The translations under genes and the position numbers were made by a program. DNA of 5,440 nt from Nitrososphaeraceae archaeon (GTDB taxonomy: Archaea; Thermoproteota; Nitrososphaeria; Nitrososphaerales; Nitrososphaeraceae): positions 1 to 5,440 of the forward strand of contig JAICQW010000126.1 in the NCBI GenBank assembly GCA_025937665.1, given 5' to 3'. Below, piece by piece: positions 5,128-5,440 of the stretch (positions are counted from its first letter, which is position 1; each line of letters opens with the position of its first letter). The notes under the pieces were generated by a model. It ran no database searches, was not told the origin of the DNA, and worked only from the letters and a program-made list of their open reading frames with translations.

Positions 5128-5440
5128 ATGAAAAGAAAGATCATAACCGTGATAACAAGGTTGGATGAAAAAAGACCCAACCAGAACATTATTAGAAATG
5201 CGTCAGATTTGATTCGTAGGGGAGAAATTATCGCCTTCCCAACAGAAACAGTATACGGATTAGGAGGAAATGCGTTGGATCCATCATCAGTATCAAAAAT
5301 TTTTGAAATAAAAGGGAGACCGACCGATAATCCGTTAATCATCCACGTTGCAGATATGAAAATGCTAAATACTCTTGTAAATCAAATTCCCCCAAAGGCA
5401 CATAAAATTATAAAGAAATTTTGGCCCGGCCCGATTACCC
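5128..5440 (+). CDS. sua5: Threonylcarbamoyl-AMP synthase Sua5/YrdC, N-terminal part (runs off window)
   Basis: Sua5 makes threonylcarbamoyl-AMP from threonine, bicarbonate and ATP in the cytoplasm. The KEOPS complex then transfers the group to A37 of ANN-decoding tRNAs to give t6A. The frame is open from ATG 5128 to the window edge, 104 full codons. Visible hallmarks, in order, are AFPTETVYGLGGNALDPSS (residues 36-54), KIFEIKGRPTDNPLIIHV (57-74) with the KGRP substrate-binding motif (K62, R64) and the family's NPL-x-x-H, and FWPGPIT (98-104). These belong to the YrdC domain. Whether the C-terminal Sua5 domain is present cannot be seen; full Sua5 proteins are usually well over 300 residues. 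The extended N-terminus before the PTETVYGL motif (about 37 residues) fits either form. The gene has its own TATA box and is divergent from the winged-helix regulator; the 193-nt gap between them holds the 18-bp palindrome. Confidence 0.93.
   Translation, partial: MKRKIITVITRLDEKRPNQNIIRNASDLIRRGEIIAFPTETVYGLGGNALDPSSVSKIFEIKGRPTDNPLIIHVADMKMLNTLVNQIPPKAHKIIKKFWPGPIT

Noticed and set aside
5091..5342. 83-codon minus-strand frame opposite Sua5
   Set aside because: It is antisense to the conserved PTETVYGL and KGRP region of Sua5.
1..5440. CRISPR array, insertion sequence, tRNA or rRNA gene
   Set aside because: No regularly spaced direct repeats, transposase-like frame, terminal inverted repeats or cloverleaf was found by eye; the only tandem repeat is inside the oxidase gene.

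Overview
The window looks like chromosomal DNA of an ammonia-oxidising archaeon (Thaumarchaeota/Nitrososphaeria), probably a low-GC soil lineage such as Candidatus Nitrosocosmicus. The evidence is indirect: AT-rich sequence, archaeal TATA boxes 27-36 nt before most start codons with almost no Shine-Dalgarno sequences, an archaeal-type single winged-helix regulator, a two-domain multicopper oxidase, and several secreted proteins rich in N-glycosylation sequons, two of whose signal peptides end in VYG. The genus is inference; no rRNA or other marker gene is present.

Layout, left to right. (1) 1-341, +: the 3' part of an aldo/keto reductase gene, interrupted by an in-frame TAA at 48-50 although homology-like sequence continues on both sides in the same frame. 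(2) 550-975 and 1083-1952, +: two exported proteins of unknown function, one Asn/Ser-rich, the other with two beta-rich (Ig-like) domains joined by a Ser/Thr/Pro/Asn linker; each has its own TATA box. (3) 2151-3452, -: an exported two-domain multicopper oxidase with a full set of copper-ligand motifs and an unusual acidic, sequon-rich inter-domain insert that contains an exact 45-bp tandem duplication. It starts with GTG, apparently leaderless, with a 19-bp palindrome between TATA box and start codon. (4) 3453-3856: a 404-nt AT-rich divergent intergenic region. (5) 3857-4297, +: a small exported four-cysteine protein. (6) 4398-4598, +: a 66-residue two-helix membrane protein with a TTG start, convergent with (7) 4620-4934, -: a winged-helix regulator. 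(8) 4935-5127: intergenic DNA carrying a perfect-arm 18-bp palindrome. (9) 5128-5440, +: the N-terminal part of Sua5 (threonylcarbamoyl-AMP synthase), running off the window.

There is no obvious operon: nearly every gene has its own promoter. The common theme is the cell surface, with four exported proteins plus one small membrane protein. The oxidase is the only one with a clear catalytic role. The regulator and Sua5 belong to transcription and tRNA modification and have no visible functional link to the rest. I see no mobile element, CRISPR array, tRNA or rRNA, and no convincing multi-gene defence or biosynthetic system. The most noteworthy items are the oxidase insert and its promoter palindrome, the second palindrome near 4988-5005, and the nonsense codon in the reductase.
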